Assembly (NCBI GenBank): GCA_029060755.1
Contig: JAIDTI010000024.1
Coordinates: forward strand, 23,679 to 87,678
Reading direction: 5' to 3'
DNA from: Ruminococcus sp.
Lineage (GTDB): Bacteria; Bacillota; Clostridia; Oscillospirales; Ruminococcaceae
Length of the DNA: 64,000 nucleotides
Part shown: in pieces, positions 1 to 9,043 of the stretch
Numbering within the stretch: the first letter of the stretch is position 1
Layout: the number at the start of each line of letters is the position of its first letter
Notes under the pieces: model-generated
Database searches by the model: none
What the model was told of the DNA's origin: nothing
The model's input: only the letters and a program-made list of their open reading frames with translations
Program-made: the position numbers and the translations under genes

Positions 1-870
1 ACAACAGACCCATCAGGAACTACAACAACAACAGACCCATCAGGTACAACTACAACAACAGACCCATCAGGTACAACCACAACAACAAAACCACCAGTAG
101 GAACAACAACCGTTTCTGTATCTTATACAGTAACAGTTTCTGTTGAAACAGCTTCTGAAGTGGATTTCTATTTCACAATTGATGAAAAATTCAACAAGGA
201 CAACATCACATCTGTTAAGTATGTTGTAGATACAGTATACAGCTATATTGATGAAGAAGGTACTATAGTTAAGACAGAAGTTAACGAAAGTACAGAATCA
301 GGCACTATCACAGATATGTGCGATTTCAGAATTGAAGACACACCTGGAAGCATATTCCAGCCAGGTAAGAATACATTCAAGTATTCAGTTGCACTTTATG
401 CAAATCAGGACATTGTTACTGAAAACGGTGTAGTTATTGCTAATGAAGGTGAAATGCTTCAGGCTTCAGACGGTACAGAAGTAGAAGTTACAGTTTACAT
501 TGGTGTTAAGGGTGACGCTGACCTTGATGGTATGGTATCATCTATGGACTCTTCAGTAGTTCTTGCATGGTATTCTAACATTTCAACAGGTGGTGACCCT
601 GACAAAACAGCATTCTCAACAAGCAAGCTTGCAGTTGAAACAGATGATGAAGAAAATGCAACTATTATTGATAAACAGCTTGATGAGTTTGCAGCATTCC
701 TCGCTGATGTTAACAATGAAAAAACAGAGGGCAATAACAAGCTGACAAAGAGCAAGAGACTTATTGACCCTGATGATGCTTCTAATATACTTGATATGTA
801 TGAAGAATTATCAACAGGTGCAAAGGCAACAAGAGAAAAATGGAACGAAGTTCTTGAACGTGTAAAATAA
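1..870 (+). CDS. cttA: CttA-like cellulosomal protein, C-terminal fragment: Thr-rich linker, X-module and dockerin (5' truncated by window edge)
   Basis: Frame open from base 1 (TTDPSGTTTTTDPSGTTTTTDPSG...), then VDFYFTIDEKFNKDNI...TVYIGVKGDADLDGMVSSMDSSVVLAWYS...RLIDPDDASNILDMYEEL, which resembles the R. flavefaciens CttA X-module/dockerin as recalled; a cohesin-bearing ScaE-like gene follows. Confidence 0.8.
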   Translation, partial: TTDPSGTTTTTDPSGTTTTTDPSGTTTTTKPPVGTTTVSVSYTVTVSVETASEVDFYFTIDEKFNKDNITSVKYVVDTVYSYIDEEGTIVKTEVNESTESGTITDMCDFRIEDTPGSIFQPGKNTFKYSVALYANQDIVTENGVVIANEGEMLQASDGTEVEVTVYIGVKGDADLDGMVSSMDSSVVLAWYSNISTGGDPDKTAFSTSKLAVETDDEENATIIDKQLDEFAAFLADVNNEKTEGNNKLTKSKRLIDPDDASNILDMYEELSTGAKATREKWNEVLERVK

Positions 871-906
871 TCCGAATCATACGCATATAAACAAATGAAA
901 TGTTAA

Positions 907-931
907 TTCTGCCGTCGGAGCGGCGGCAGAA
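907..931 (+). promoter_or_regulatory. GC-rich intergenic hairpin between cttA-like and scaE-like genes
   Basis: ttctgccg tcggagcgg cggcagaa: 8-bp perfect stem in otherwise AT-rich spacer; no T-tract directly after. Confidence 0.5.
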
Positions 932-972
932 CTGCATATAAATTTTTATTAATCTGAAAGGAAAAAACTAAA

Positions 973-2085
973 ATGAAGAAGAATTCTTTAAAGAGAGTAT
1001 TTTCAGCACTCGCTCTTACAGCAGTTGCTGCTTCATCAGCTACAATGTGCGCTTTTGCTGAAGGCACTTCCGATGAGTTGAATGGTCTTACACAGGCAGA
1101 GGCTGATGCTTCTGAACTCAAGCCAAAGATTACAATTTCAAGTGAAGTAATTACTGTTGATGAAGCTAAAGCTAACCCGACAAGAACAGTTACTATGTCA
1201 GTAACAGGTGCAGAGCTTAAGTATGCTTCAACAGGTTTCCACGTTTATTATAGTAAGAGACTTGAACTTGCAAAAAACCGTATCGGCGATATGGCAGTTA
1301 AACCAGGTGCTGCACTTGAGTTTATCTCACCAGGTGAACCAAAGGAAGACCCGACAGCTGAAGAACAGGATATGAAAGGCTTTTTCGTTGCTTCAGCAGG
1401 TGCAAGCAGCAAAGGTACAGACGGTGTAATGTGGGAATTCCAGTTTATTATTCCTGATGATGTTCAAGAGGGCGAAGTATTCCCGATTGACATTTATTAC
1501 AAGTCAACTGAAAATGCTAAGGACCTTTTCACAAACAAGCCTAACAACCTTGAAGGACAGACAATGCAGGCTTATGTATTTACAAGAGGTATCAACAACG
1601 GCAGAACAAGCTCTTTTGACCCAGCTGCAATTGTAGATATAGATGGTAATGTTATAGAAAAAGCTGTTGATAATTGTCCAGCTATCGCAAATGTTGACCC
1701 AGGTACAGACGGTGTAATTGCTATTGTTGGAGGAGGAACAACATCAACATCAACATCAACAACAACTTCAACAACAACAACATCTACATCAACTTCAACA
1801 TCTACATCAACATCTACTTCAACATCTACATCTACTTCAACATCAACTTCAACAGGCGATACATCTTCTACAACATCAACTACAACAAGCAGTGGTTCAA
1901 CAACAACAACTACAACAACAACTAAGGGTGGCACAACTACAACTACAACTAAGGCTGCAGGTGGCACAACAACAGCAGCAGCAGGCGGTTCACCAACAAC
2001 AGGTGTTGCAGGCGTTGGCGTTGCAGTAGCAGGTCTTGCAGTTGCTCTCGGTACTGCTTTTGTACTTAGAAAGAAAGAGGACTAA
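973..2085 (+). CDS. scaE: ScaE-like cell-surface anchoring scaffoldin: signal peptide, single cohesin, Ser/Thr linker, C-terminal sorting-signal-like tail
   Basis: MKKNSLKRVFSALALTAVAASSA signal; KPKITISSEVITVDEAKANPTRTVTMSVTGAELKYASTGFHVYY...MKGFFVASAG...GEVFPIDIYYKSTENAKDLFT...MQAYVFTRGI cohesin; SPTTG + hydrophobic stretch + RKKED C-terminus. Confidence 0.85.
   Translation: MKKNSLKRVFSALALTAVAASSATMCAFAEGTSDELNGLTQAEADASELKPKITISSEVITVDEAKANPTRTVTMSVTGAELKYASTGFHVYYSKRLELAKNRIGDMAVKPGAALEFISPGEPKEDPTAEEQDMKGFFVASAGASSKGTDGVMWEFQFIIPDDVQEGEVFPIDIYYKSTENAKDLFTNKPNNLEGQTMQAYVFTRGINNGRTSSFDPAAIVDIDGNVIEKAVDNCPAIANVDPGTDGVIAIVGGGTTSTSTSTTTSTTTTSTSTSTSTSTSTSTSTSTSTSTSTGDTSSTTSTTTSSGSTTTTTTTTKGGTTTTTTKAAGGTTTAAAGGSPTTGVAGVGVAVAGLAVALGTAFVLRKKED
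1738..1926 (+). repeat. Low-complexity Ser/Thr-encoding hexanucleotide-like repeat within scaE linker
   Basis: Runs of acatca/acttca/acatct/acaaca encoding STSTSTSTS and TTTT. Confidence 0.85.
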
Positions 2086-2110
2086 TCAAGTCTGATTAAA
2101 TGAACACAAA

Positions 2111-2137
2111 AAAAGGCTCTCCTTGCGAGAGTCTTTT
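2111..2137 (+). terminator. Rho-independent terminator after scaE-like gene
   Basis: aaaaggctctccttgcgagagtctttttt. Confidence 0.75.
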
Positions 2138-2857
2138 TTATTTGATTTTCCAGCCGTCAATGCCTGAACGTTGCAACGCTCCGAAAATTCTGCCTTTAAA
2201 TCCGTGATTACTGCGTTCCATTTCTGTAATGAAATCCTTTGTTTTCTGTCTGTTTGTGTGACCGTCGACAGAACAGGCAGACTTTACAATAGGTATATCA
2301 ATTTTTTTTGCTGTTCTGCGGATTTCTTTTTCAGGAGCAAGCACAAGCGGTCTGATTACTGTCAGATTTTTGTCATCAAGCAGAGTTACAGGCGAATAAC
2401 AGCCGATTCTTCCCTCCGTGAAAAGATTCATTATAAAAGTTTCCACAGTATCATCATAATTATGTCCAAGTGCAATTTTGTTGCAGTTGAGTTCTGTTGC
2501 CGAGTTGTGTAATGCTCCACGTCTCATTCTTGCGCAAAGACTGCACGGATTTTTTTCGTTTCGCACATCAAATACAATCTCACCTATCTGCGTCGGGATT
2601 ATATGATACTCTATTCCTTTTTCGGCACAAAATGCTGATACGGCTGAATAGTCTCCTTTTACTCCGTTGAAAGCAGGGTCTATTGTCAAGCCTATTATTT
2701 CATAGTCAATTCCGATAAACTTTTTCAGAAGTGCAAGTCCATTCAATAGAATCATGCTGTCTTTTCCTCCTGAAATACCTACTGCAATTCTGTCGCTGTC
2801 CTGAATCATGTTGTACTGCTGTATGGCTTTTCGCAAATATCCAAGAATTTTCTGCAT
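2138..2857 (-). CDS. ttcA: TtcA/TilS-family PP-loop tRNA thiolation-type ATPase
   Basis: RIAVGISGGKDSMILL PP-loop; CSLCARMRRG; ALGHNYDDTVETFIMN. Confidence 0.75.
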   Translation of the reverse strand: MQKILGYLRKAIQQYNMIQDSDRIAVGISGGKDSMILLNGLALLKKFIGIDYEIIGLTIDPAFNGVKGDYSAVSAFCAEKGIEYHIIPTQIGEIVFDVRNEKNPCSLCARMRRGALHNSATELNCNKIALGHNYDDTVETFIMNLFTEGRIGCYSPVTLLDDKNLTVIRPLVLAPEKEIRRTAKKIDIPIVKSACSVDGHTNRQKTKDFITEMERSNHGFKGRIFGALQRSGIDGWKIK

Positions 2858-2985
2858 ATTTTACCTCCAAAAATATTTTTTATTCAATTATACAACATTT
2901 TCAAGAAATTTTCAATTATATCTTGAAAAAATACGCAGAATATTATATAATATTTATAGCATATTTTTTGAAAAGGAGATTTTTT

Positions 2986-3657
2986 ATGGTTAATTTTGGA
3001 AACGACTGGGACGAAATCCTCAAAGGAGAATTTGAAAAGGATTATTATGTTGCTTTGAAGCAGAAACTTATCAGCGAATATAAAAATTATCAGATTTTTC
3101 CTGGTATGTACGATATTTACAACGCAATGAAGCTTACTTCCTATGATGATGTAAAGTGCGTTATTATCGGACAAGACCCATATCATGGAGAGGGACAGGC
3201 TCACGGACTAAGTTTTTCCGTACGCAAGGGAATTGCTCCACCGCCATCACTTGTTAATATTTTTAAGGAAATCCGTGATGATGTGGGAGTAAACAATCTT
3301 GGCAAGCATGGTGACCTCACAAAATGGGCTGAAAGTGGTGTACTTCTGCTTAACTCTGTACTTACTGTACGTGCAAATCAGGCAAGAAGTCACAAAGGTC
3401 TTGGCTGGGAGGAGTTTACAACAGATGTAATAAAGATACTTAATCAGCGTGAAAAACCTATGGTATTCATGCTCTGGGGCGGTGACGCAAAGGCAAAGCA
3501 GAAGTTCATCACAAATCCGAATCACTGCGTACTTAAATCAGCTCACCCGAGTCCGCTTTCGGCTTATAACGGATTTTTCGGCTGTAAACATTTTTCACAG
3601 GCAAATGAGTTTCTTAAAGCTCATGGCATGAGTGAAATTGACTGGTCAATTGACTGA
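2986..3657 (+). CDS. ung: Uracil-DNA glycosylase (family 1)
   Basis: GQDPYHGEGQAHGLSFSV and SAHPSPLSAYNGFFGCKHFSQAN; ATG at 2986 preceded by aaaaggagat, so the tracked ORF start is too far upstream. Confidence 0.95.
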   Translation: MVNFGNDWDEILKGEFEKDYYVALKQKLISEYKNYQIFPGMYDIYNAMKLTSYDDVKCVIIGQDPYHGEGQAHGLSFSVRKGIAPPPSLVNIFKEIRDDVGVNNLGKHGDLTKWAESGVLLLNSVLTVRANQARSHKGLGWEEFTTDVIKILNQREKPMVFMLWGGDAKAKQKFITNPNHCVLKSAHPSPLSAYNGFFGCKHFSQANEFLKAHGMSEIDWSID

Positions 3658-3671
3658 AACGGAGATAAGAT

Positions 3672-4532
3672 ATGAAAATAAGAAAAATTTTTGACAAGAA
3701 AACTGTATTTTCTTTTGAAGTTTTTCCGCCGAAAAGTACAAGTTCTGTTGATGTTATTTTCCGCACGCTTGACGAACTGGGCGACCTGCACCCTGATTTT
3801 ATAAGTGTTACATTCAGTGCAGGCGGAAGCGGAAACAGCAGTCTTGCACTTGATATTGCAGAAAAAATAAGCGGAATGGGAATAACTCCAGTTCTGCATC
3901 TGCCTTGTATAAATTACACAAGAGAACAGATTGACAAGACTCTTGCGGAGGCATCAGCAAAGGGTATTGAAAATATTCTTGCATTAAGAGGGGACATTAA
4001 CCCCGATATTCCGCCTGTTGAGGAGTTTAGACACGCAAGCGATTTGATTAAGTATCTTAAACAAAAGGGCGGATTTGATATTGCAGGGGCTTGTTACCCT
4101 GAAGGTCACGCTGATTCAGATACACTTGACGAAGATATTGAAAATCTCAAAATAAAGGTTGATGCAGGTGCAGACCACCTTATAACACAGCTGTTCTTTG
4201 ATAATGAGTATTTCTATAATTTCCGCAATAAAATAGTACAGAAAGGAATAAATGTTCCTGTTGAAGCTGGAATTATGCCTGTTGTAAACAAAAAGCAGAT
4301 TGAAAGAATGGTTGTGACCTGCGGAGCAAGTCTGCCACGAAAATTTGTCAAAATCATGCAGAAATATGAGCATAACCCTGAAGCACTTAGAGATGCTGGA
4401 ATTGCTTATGCAATAAATCAGATTGTTGACCTGCTTGTAAATGATGTTGACGGAATACATCTCTATACCATGAATAATGCTTATGTTGCAAGAAAAATAA
4501 GCGAAGCTGTAAGCGGAATTATTGAAGTATGA
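3672..4532 (+). CDS. metF: Methylenetetrahydrofolate reductase
   Basis: FSFEVFPPKS...FISVTFSAGGS...NILALRGD...GADHLITQLFFDNEYFYNF...EAGIMPV. Confidence 0.93.
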   Translation: MKIRKIFDKKTVFSFEVFPPKSTSSVDVIFRTLDELGDLHPDFISVTFSAGGSGNSSLALDIAEKISGMGITPVLHLPCINYTREQIDKTLAEASAKGIENILALRGDINPDIPPVEEFRHASDLIKYLKQKGGFDIAGACYPEGHADSDTLDEDIENLKIKVDAGADHLITQLFFDNEYFYNFRNKIVQKGINVPVEAGIMPVVNKKQIERMVVTCGASLPRKFVKIMQKYEHNPEALRDAGIAYAINQIVDLLVNDVDGIHLYTMNNAYVARKISEAVSGIIEV

Positions 4533-5197
4533 AATTAAATGTTATTTCAAAATCAGAATCGGCAAGATATATGGGCATAAAGGGTATACCCGACAGACAG
4601 ACAAAAGAAATTCTTGAAAAATATGAGCCGATTGTTCGTGAACGTCTTAAACCGTCGTATGTTTACCGCAAAGTTAAGGTGCATTTTATGCCTGACGGTG
4701 TGAAATTTGATGGCATTAATGCAGTTTTTACAGGAAATGACATAAAAAAGCATCTGTCGGGTTGTGAAAGTGCTATAATTCTTGCGGTGACTGTTTCGTC
4801 GGAAGCGGACAAGCTTATCAGACAAGCATCTGTTGTCGGAATGGCTGATGCGCTTGCTGTTGATTGTCTTTGCAGTTCAGCTATTGAACAGGCTTGCGAC
4901 ATGGCAGAAGAAGAAATTTTTGCTGAAAATCCAGTTGTGTTCAGGACGTGGCGTTTTGGTATCGGCTATGGCGATTTATCAGTAAATCTGCAAAAAGAAG
5001 TTATTCATGCTCTTAATGCACAACGCAGAATAGGTCTGACGGTTACAGAAAATTGTCTGCTTATACCGTCAAAATCTGTTACAGCTATAATAGGTATTTC
5101 AGACAGTCCGCATGAACAGCAGAAAAAAGGCTGTGAAATATGCAGTATGCGTGAAACCTGCGTATTGAGGAAAAACGGTGAATGTTGTATAAATTAA
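4529..5197 (+). CDS. Vitamin B12-dependent methionine synthase activation-domain protein (stand-alone)
   Basis: 222-aa protein overlapping metF stop by 4 nt; RTWRFGIGYGDLSVNLQKEV...LTENCLLIPSKSVTAIIGIS...CEICSMRETC resembles the MetH activation domain. Confidence 0.8.
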   Translation: MKLNVISKSESARYMGIKGIPDRQTKEILEKYEPIVRERLKPSYVYRKVKVHFMPDGVKFDGINAVFTGNDIKKHLSGCESAIILAVTVSSEADKLIRQASVVGMADALAVDCLCSSAIEQACDMAEEEIFAENPVVFRTWRFGIGYGDLSVNLQKEVIHALNAQRRIGLTVTENCLLIPSKSVTAIIGISDSPHEQQKKGCEICSMRETCVLRKNGECCIN

Positions 5198-5231
5198 CAA
5201 AAGTTTCACAATTTACATAGTTAGATAGATA

Positions 5232-5260
5232 TTGACTATTTGAGGGAAAGATGTTATAAT
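5232..5260 (+). promoter_or_regulatory. Sigma-A-like promoter upstream of solute-binding lipoprotein gene
   Basis: TTGACT - 17 nt - TATAAT. Confidence 0.65.
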
Positions 5261-5303
5261 AAAATTGAGGAATGATTTTTTGATTTAAGGAGCATTATTA
5301 AAT

Positions 5304-6704
5304 ATGAGAAAGATAGTGATGTTTATTTCTGCACTTTTTTTGACGGCAAATACAGTTTTTCTTACTGCCTGCGGAAATGAAAAATCATCATCTAATCCAT
5401 ATGCGAATGTTGATGCAGGTGAGGGCGTTCGTGAAAAGATTAGCGAAAGAGTAAATGATTCTGATTTGCTGGAAGATGTTGAACTTGAAAACAAAACAAT
5501 AAAATGGTTCTCAGACTGGAATATCAATCCTGATGAATCCGGAAAAAGCAAACCGCCAGAAGTTGTTGCTTTTGAGGAAAAATACGGCGGAAAAATTGAG
5601 TGGGTAAAATGTACCTATGAGGACAGATATGAACAGCTTGCTAAAATGATTAACAGCGGTGACGGTATAGACTTTTTTTATGCAGGAAATATGGACACTT
5701 TTCCGAAAGGTGTAATCCGTGGAATGTTTGTTTCTGTTGACAAATATATCGATTTCAGTACACCTTTATGGCAAGATGTACAGGCTGTCAATGACAGTCT
5801 TATCTGGAACGGAAAGCATTATTGTACAGTATTGCAGACACTGGGAGACAAGACAGGCTGTGTTTACAACAGAAAAACCATTCAGGAGGCAGGACTGCAA
5901 GACCCTGCTGAACTATATGCAAAAGGCGAATGGGACTGGAATATATTTCATGATATGCTGAAAAGTTTTGTTGATGTGGAAAATCAGCGTTACGGGATTG
6001 ACGGCTGGTGGTTTGAGTTCGGTTTGATGGGTACAACCGGAAAAGTTCCTGTCGCTATCGAAAACGGAAAACTTGTAAACAATATCGGAACGCCTGAAAT
6101 GGAACGTGTACAGAATTTTATGTATAGTCTCTATCAGACAAACTGTATTGCTGTAGGTCAGAAAGATTTTGGCTGGGAGTCGCACCCCGAATATATCGGT
6201 GAAGGAAAAACGCTGTTTTATCCTGTCGGACTTTATGAATTTTATAAAACATCTGACCAATGGAAAGAAAGATTCGGAGATGATGCGTTTTTCGTGCCTA
6301 TGCCGAAAGACCCTGAAGCAGATAAATATTATGTGCCTGTCGGAATGGACGCATATGTATTTATAAAGGGCGGAAGCAATCCTGAAGGAGTTGCAAAATA
6401 TCTTGAATGTAAGCGTTTTACACTTCTTGATGCTGAAACAAAAGCAGTTGCGGATAAACAGTTCAAAAGCGACTATGGCTGGACAGATGAAATGGTTGAG
6501 ATGCAGCACGAAATGCAGATGCTGGCAGAGAAAAATCCGTCTCTTGATTTTTCTATGGGTGTATCTGCTGACTGTGCAGAACTTCTTAACAATAATCTTA
6601 GGTATACATCAAGAGGTGCGCCATGGAATGAAACTTATGATTCTATAAATGCGGTTATTGATACTTATATTGACGAAGTAAACGAAACAAACACAGATGA
6701 ATAA
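5304..6704 (+). CDS. Extracellular solute-binding lipoprotein (family 1-like), orphan
   Basis: Lipobox FLTAC; WFSDWNINPDESG...YGGKIEWV...GIDFFYAGNMDTFPKG; no permease or ATPase nearby. Confidence 0.8.
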   Translation: MRKIVMFISALFLTANTVFLTACGNEKSSSNPYANVDAGEGVREKISERVNDSDLLEDVELENKTIKWFSDWNINPDESGKSKPPEVVAFEEKYGGKIEWVKCTYEDRYEQLAKMINSGDGIDFFYAGNMDTFPKGVIRGMFVSVDKYIDFSTPLWQDVQAVNDSLIWNGKHYCTVLQTLGDKTGCVYNRKTIQEAGLQDPAELYAKGEWDWNIFHDMLKSFVDVENQRYGIDGWWFEFGLMGTTGKVPVAIENGKLVNNIGTPEMERVQNFMYSLYQTNCIAVGQKDFGWESHPEYIGEGKTLFYPVGLYEFYKTSDQWKERFGDDAFFVPMPKDPEADKYYVPVGMDAYVFIKGGSNPEGVAKYLECKRFTLLDAETKAVADKQFKSDYGWTDEMVEMQHEMQMLAEKNPSLDFSMGVSADCAELLNNNLRYTSRGAPWNETYDSINAVIDTYIDEVNETNTDE

Positions 6705-6764
6705 AATATAATTAAAATCAGACACAATCCTGCTGTCTGTACAGTTATAAAGGAGATGTTAATT

Positions 6765-7724
6765 ATGGCAACAACAGTTCTTGTTACAGGTGGTTGTGGT
6801 TATATAGGTCAGTATATTTGCTCCGGACTTCTGAAAAAGGGATATGAAGTTATTGCTCTTGATAAGGAGGAGGGTTTTCATAATATGGGTAAACTGCATT
6901 ACACCTATATTTCATGGACACCTGACGACAAAGAGGGATTTGAAAAAGTTCTGGAAGAATATGAAGTAAATATTCTGATTCATGCAGCCTGTACCGTTGA
7001 TAATGATTTCACTAATATTATTACAGAAAGTGAAATGGAAATAAGCAGGAAGTGTGACAGCTATATCTACAAAAGTGCAATAGAAAGACCAACCATTACT
7101 CATATCTGTATGATAAGCACGGAAAAAGTCTATGCTTTTCCAAAGACAAGAGAGCCGATAAGAGAGGATTCTGACATAAAAACTACTTCAAATTATGCTG
7201 TTATGAAATATGAATCCGAAAAGGCTTTTGTGAATGAAATAAGAACTCACAAGAATACTATATGCTGTATAACAAGAACAGCACCAGTATATTCAATAGG
7301 ATTTACTGATAATCTTGTAGCAAAAATTACAGACCCGAAAGATAAAATGAAATTTGTTTTTGGTACGGGACAATACGGTTTTCAGATGTGCTGTGTTCAT
7401 AATCTTGTTGACTTTTTTCTCTGCTTTGTGCAGAATGCAGAAGATATGTCATTTGCGGGAATTTATAATGTAGGCGATAAGACACTTACAACTGCGGCTG
7501 ATATTATAAGTTTTATGAGAAAGCACCATACTCTTGGAACAGTTATTCAGAAATCGGGCAGAAGTGCTATTGTGAAAATCAAGGAAATTTTCAAGCCTGA
7601 TAAGGAATACAAGACAAATTACCGCTATCTTGATATGTCAAAACTTGAAAATAATAATATGCTTGATATATCAAAAGCATCAAAAGTTGTTACATTCCGC
7701 TGGGATATAAACAATACAAAATAA
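6765..7724 (+). CDS. NAD-dependent epimerase/dehydratase family protein
   Basis: TTVLVTGGCGYIGQYI Rossmann motif; ATG 6765 preceded by aaggagatg. Confidence 0.8.
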   Translation: MATTVLVTGGCGYIGQYICSGLLKKGYEVIALDKEEGFHNMGKLHYTYISWTPDDKEGFEKVLEEYEVNILIHAACTVDNDFTNIITESEMEISRKCDSYIYKSAIERPTITHICMISTEKVYAFPKTREPIREDSDIKTTSNYAVMKYESEKAFVNEIRTHKNTICCITRTAPVYSIGFTDNLVAKITDPKDKMKFVFGTGQYGFQMCCVHNLVDFFLCFVQNAEDMSFAGIYNVGDKTLTTAADIISFMRKHHTLGTVIQKSGRSAIVKIKEIFKPDKEYKTNYRYLDMSKLENNNMLDISKASKVVTFRWDINNTK

Positions 7725-7729
7725 TTATG

Positions 7730-7756
7730 AATCCCTGATTTTTCAGGGATTTTCTT
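7730..7756 (+). terminator. Rho-independent terminator
   Basis: aatccctgatttttcagggattttc. Confidence 0.65.
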
Positions 7757-7833
7757 TCTGACATACAAAAGCACTGAATATCAGGAAATTTTTCTAAACT
7801 TCTGCTATAATATAAGTACAGAACAGGAGGAAA

Positions 7834-8721
7834 ATGGCTATGGAATGGATAAAAGGAATACAGAGGGCAATTGATTATATCGAACTTAATCTTACAGAAG
7901 ATATAAATTATGAAGATATTGCAAAACAGGCTTATTCTTCACAATTCCATTTTCAGAGGATTTTCAGCATTGTATGCGGTATTACGGTTGGCGATTATAT
8001 CCGTATGCGCAGGCTCTCAATGTCTGCCTCTGACTTGATTTATAGCAATGACAAGGTGATAGACGTCGCACTGCGTTATGGTTATGATTCGCCCGAAAGT
8101 TTTACCCGTGCTTTCGTCCGCTTTCATGGTATCACGCCTACAGAGGCAAAACGTGGCAAAAATGTCAAATCTTTTTCCCGTCTGTCTGTGAAACTTATTT
8201 TTACAGGAGGTAGTACAATGGACTACAGAATTGAAAAACTTGATGACTTAAAGATTATCTGCAAACGCAAACAGGTATTCAAGCAAGATGGTATGACTGC
8301 TACGCCCGATATTTCTGCTTTTTGGGGAGAATGTATGGAAAATGGTACAGCTCAGAAACTTGCAGAATATATCCCTGAAAACCCGAAACTCAAGGGTCTT
8401 ATTGGTATATGTTTTTCGGGAATTATTGATGAGAATGAATTTCCTTACGGAATAGGCAGTGAATATGATGGCAGACCAGTTAATGACAGTGATTTTGAAA
8501 TTGTGGACATTCCTGCATCAACTTATGCTGTTTTTATTATCAAAGGAAAAATGCCTGAAGTATTCCCTGAAACTTACAAGAAAATTTTCACGGAATTTTT
8601 TCCACAGAGTGATAAATACGAATATGGCAGAGGTATTGAAATTGAAGTTTATCCATCAGCAGATGTTGATAATCCCGATTATGTATGTGAAGTCTGGATT
8701 GCCGTCAATGAAGTTAAATAA
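7834..8721 (+). CDS. AraC-family regulator with C-terminal GyrI-like effector-binding domain
   Basis: N-terminal AraC HTH (YEDIAKQAYSSQFHFQRIFS...YGYDSPESFTRAFVRFHGITPTEAKR) then MDYRIEKLDDLKIICKRKQ... effector domain. Confidence 0.85.
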   Translation: MAMEWIKGIQRAIDYIELNLTEDINYEDIAKQAYSSQFHFQRIFSIVCGITVGDYIRMRRLSMSASDLIYSNDKVIDVALRYGYDSPESFTRAFVRFHGITPTEAKRGKNVKSFSRLSVKLIFTGGSTMDYRIEKLDDLKIICKRKQVFKQDGMTATPDISAFWGECMENGTAQKLAEYIPENPKLKGLIGICFSGIIDENEFPYGIGSEYDGRPVNDSDFEIVDIPASTYAVFIIKGKMPEVFPETYKKIFTEFFPQSDKYEYGRGIEIEVYPSADVDNPDYVCEVWIAVNEVK

Positions 8722-8723
8722 TA

Positions 8724-8749
8724 AAAATCCCCGAATTTTCGGGGATTTT
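8724..8749. terminator. Bidirectional terminator between convergent genes
   Basis: aaaatccccgaattttcggggatttt. Confidence 0.7.
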
Positions 8750-8750
8750 A

Positions 8751-8993
8751 TTATTCTATAACAGTATAGTTATCGGCGGCATTTTCTTTTGTTGCATATT
8801 CTGTAACATTAAGAACTTTTACTTTAAACGGACGTGTTCCCATGTTTATTTCGATAATATCACCAACTTTTACATCATAAGATGCCCTTGCAATTCTGCC
8901 ATTTACTATAATTTTTTCAGCATCACACGCATCATTTGCAACTGTTCTGCGTTTGATTAAACGTGTTACTTTAAGATATTTGTCAAGTCTCAT
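8751..8993 (-). CDS. rqcP: S4-domain RNA-binding protein (RqcP/YabO-like)
   Basis: MRLDKYLKVTRLIKRRTVANDACDAEKIIVNGR; located downstream of HU and mazG. Confidence 0.85.
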   Translation of the reverse strand: MRLDKYLKVTRLIKRRTVANDACDAEKIIVNGRIARASYDVKVGDIIEINMGTRPFKVKVLNVTEYATKENAADNYTVIE

Positions 8994-9043
8994 GAAATTC
9001 TCCTTAAAAAATCGGGAGCAGGTTTTTCCCTGCTCCGTAATTA

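Noticed and set aside
1572-1967. 131-aa minus-strand ORF rich in VDVDVEV
   Set aside because: Antisense reading of the Ser/Thr repeat of scaE; composition is a by-product of the aca/tca microsatellite
1718-2029. Gln/His-rich 103-aa + strand ORF
   Set aside because: Alternate frame of the same scaE repeat; low complexity with no independent start signal
2731-2985. N-terminal 85 aa of the tracked 308-aa ORF containing Ung
   Set aside because: Overlaps the opposite-strand ttcA-like gene; a good RBS and the conserved Ung start lie at 2986
5913-6509. 198-aa minus-strand ORF inside the solute-binding protein gene
   Set aside because: Complete antisense overlap with a well-supported lipoprotein CDS; no recognisable domain
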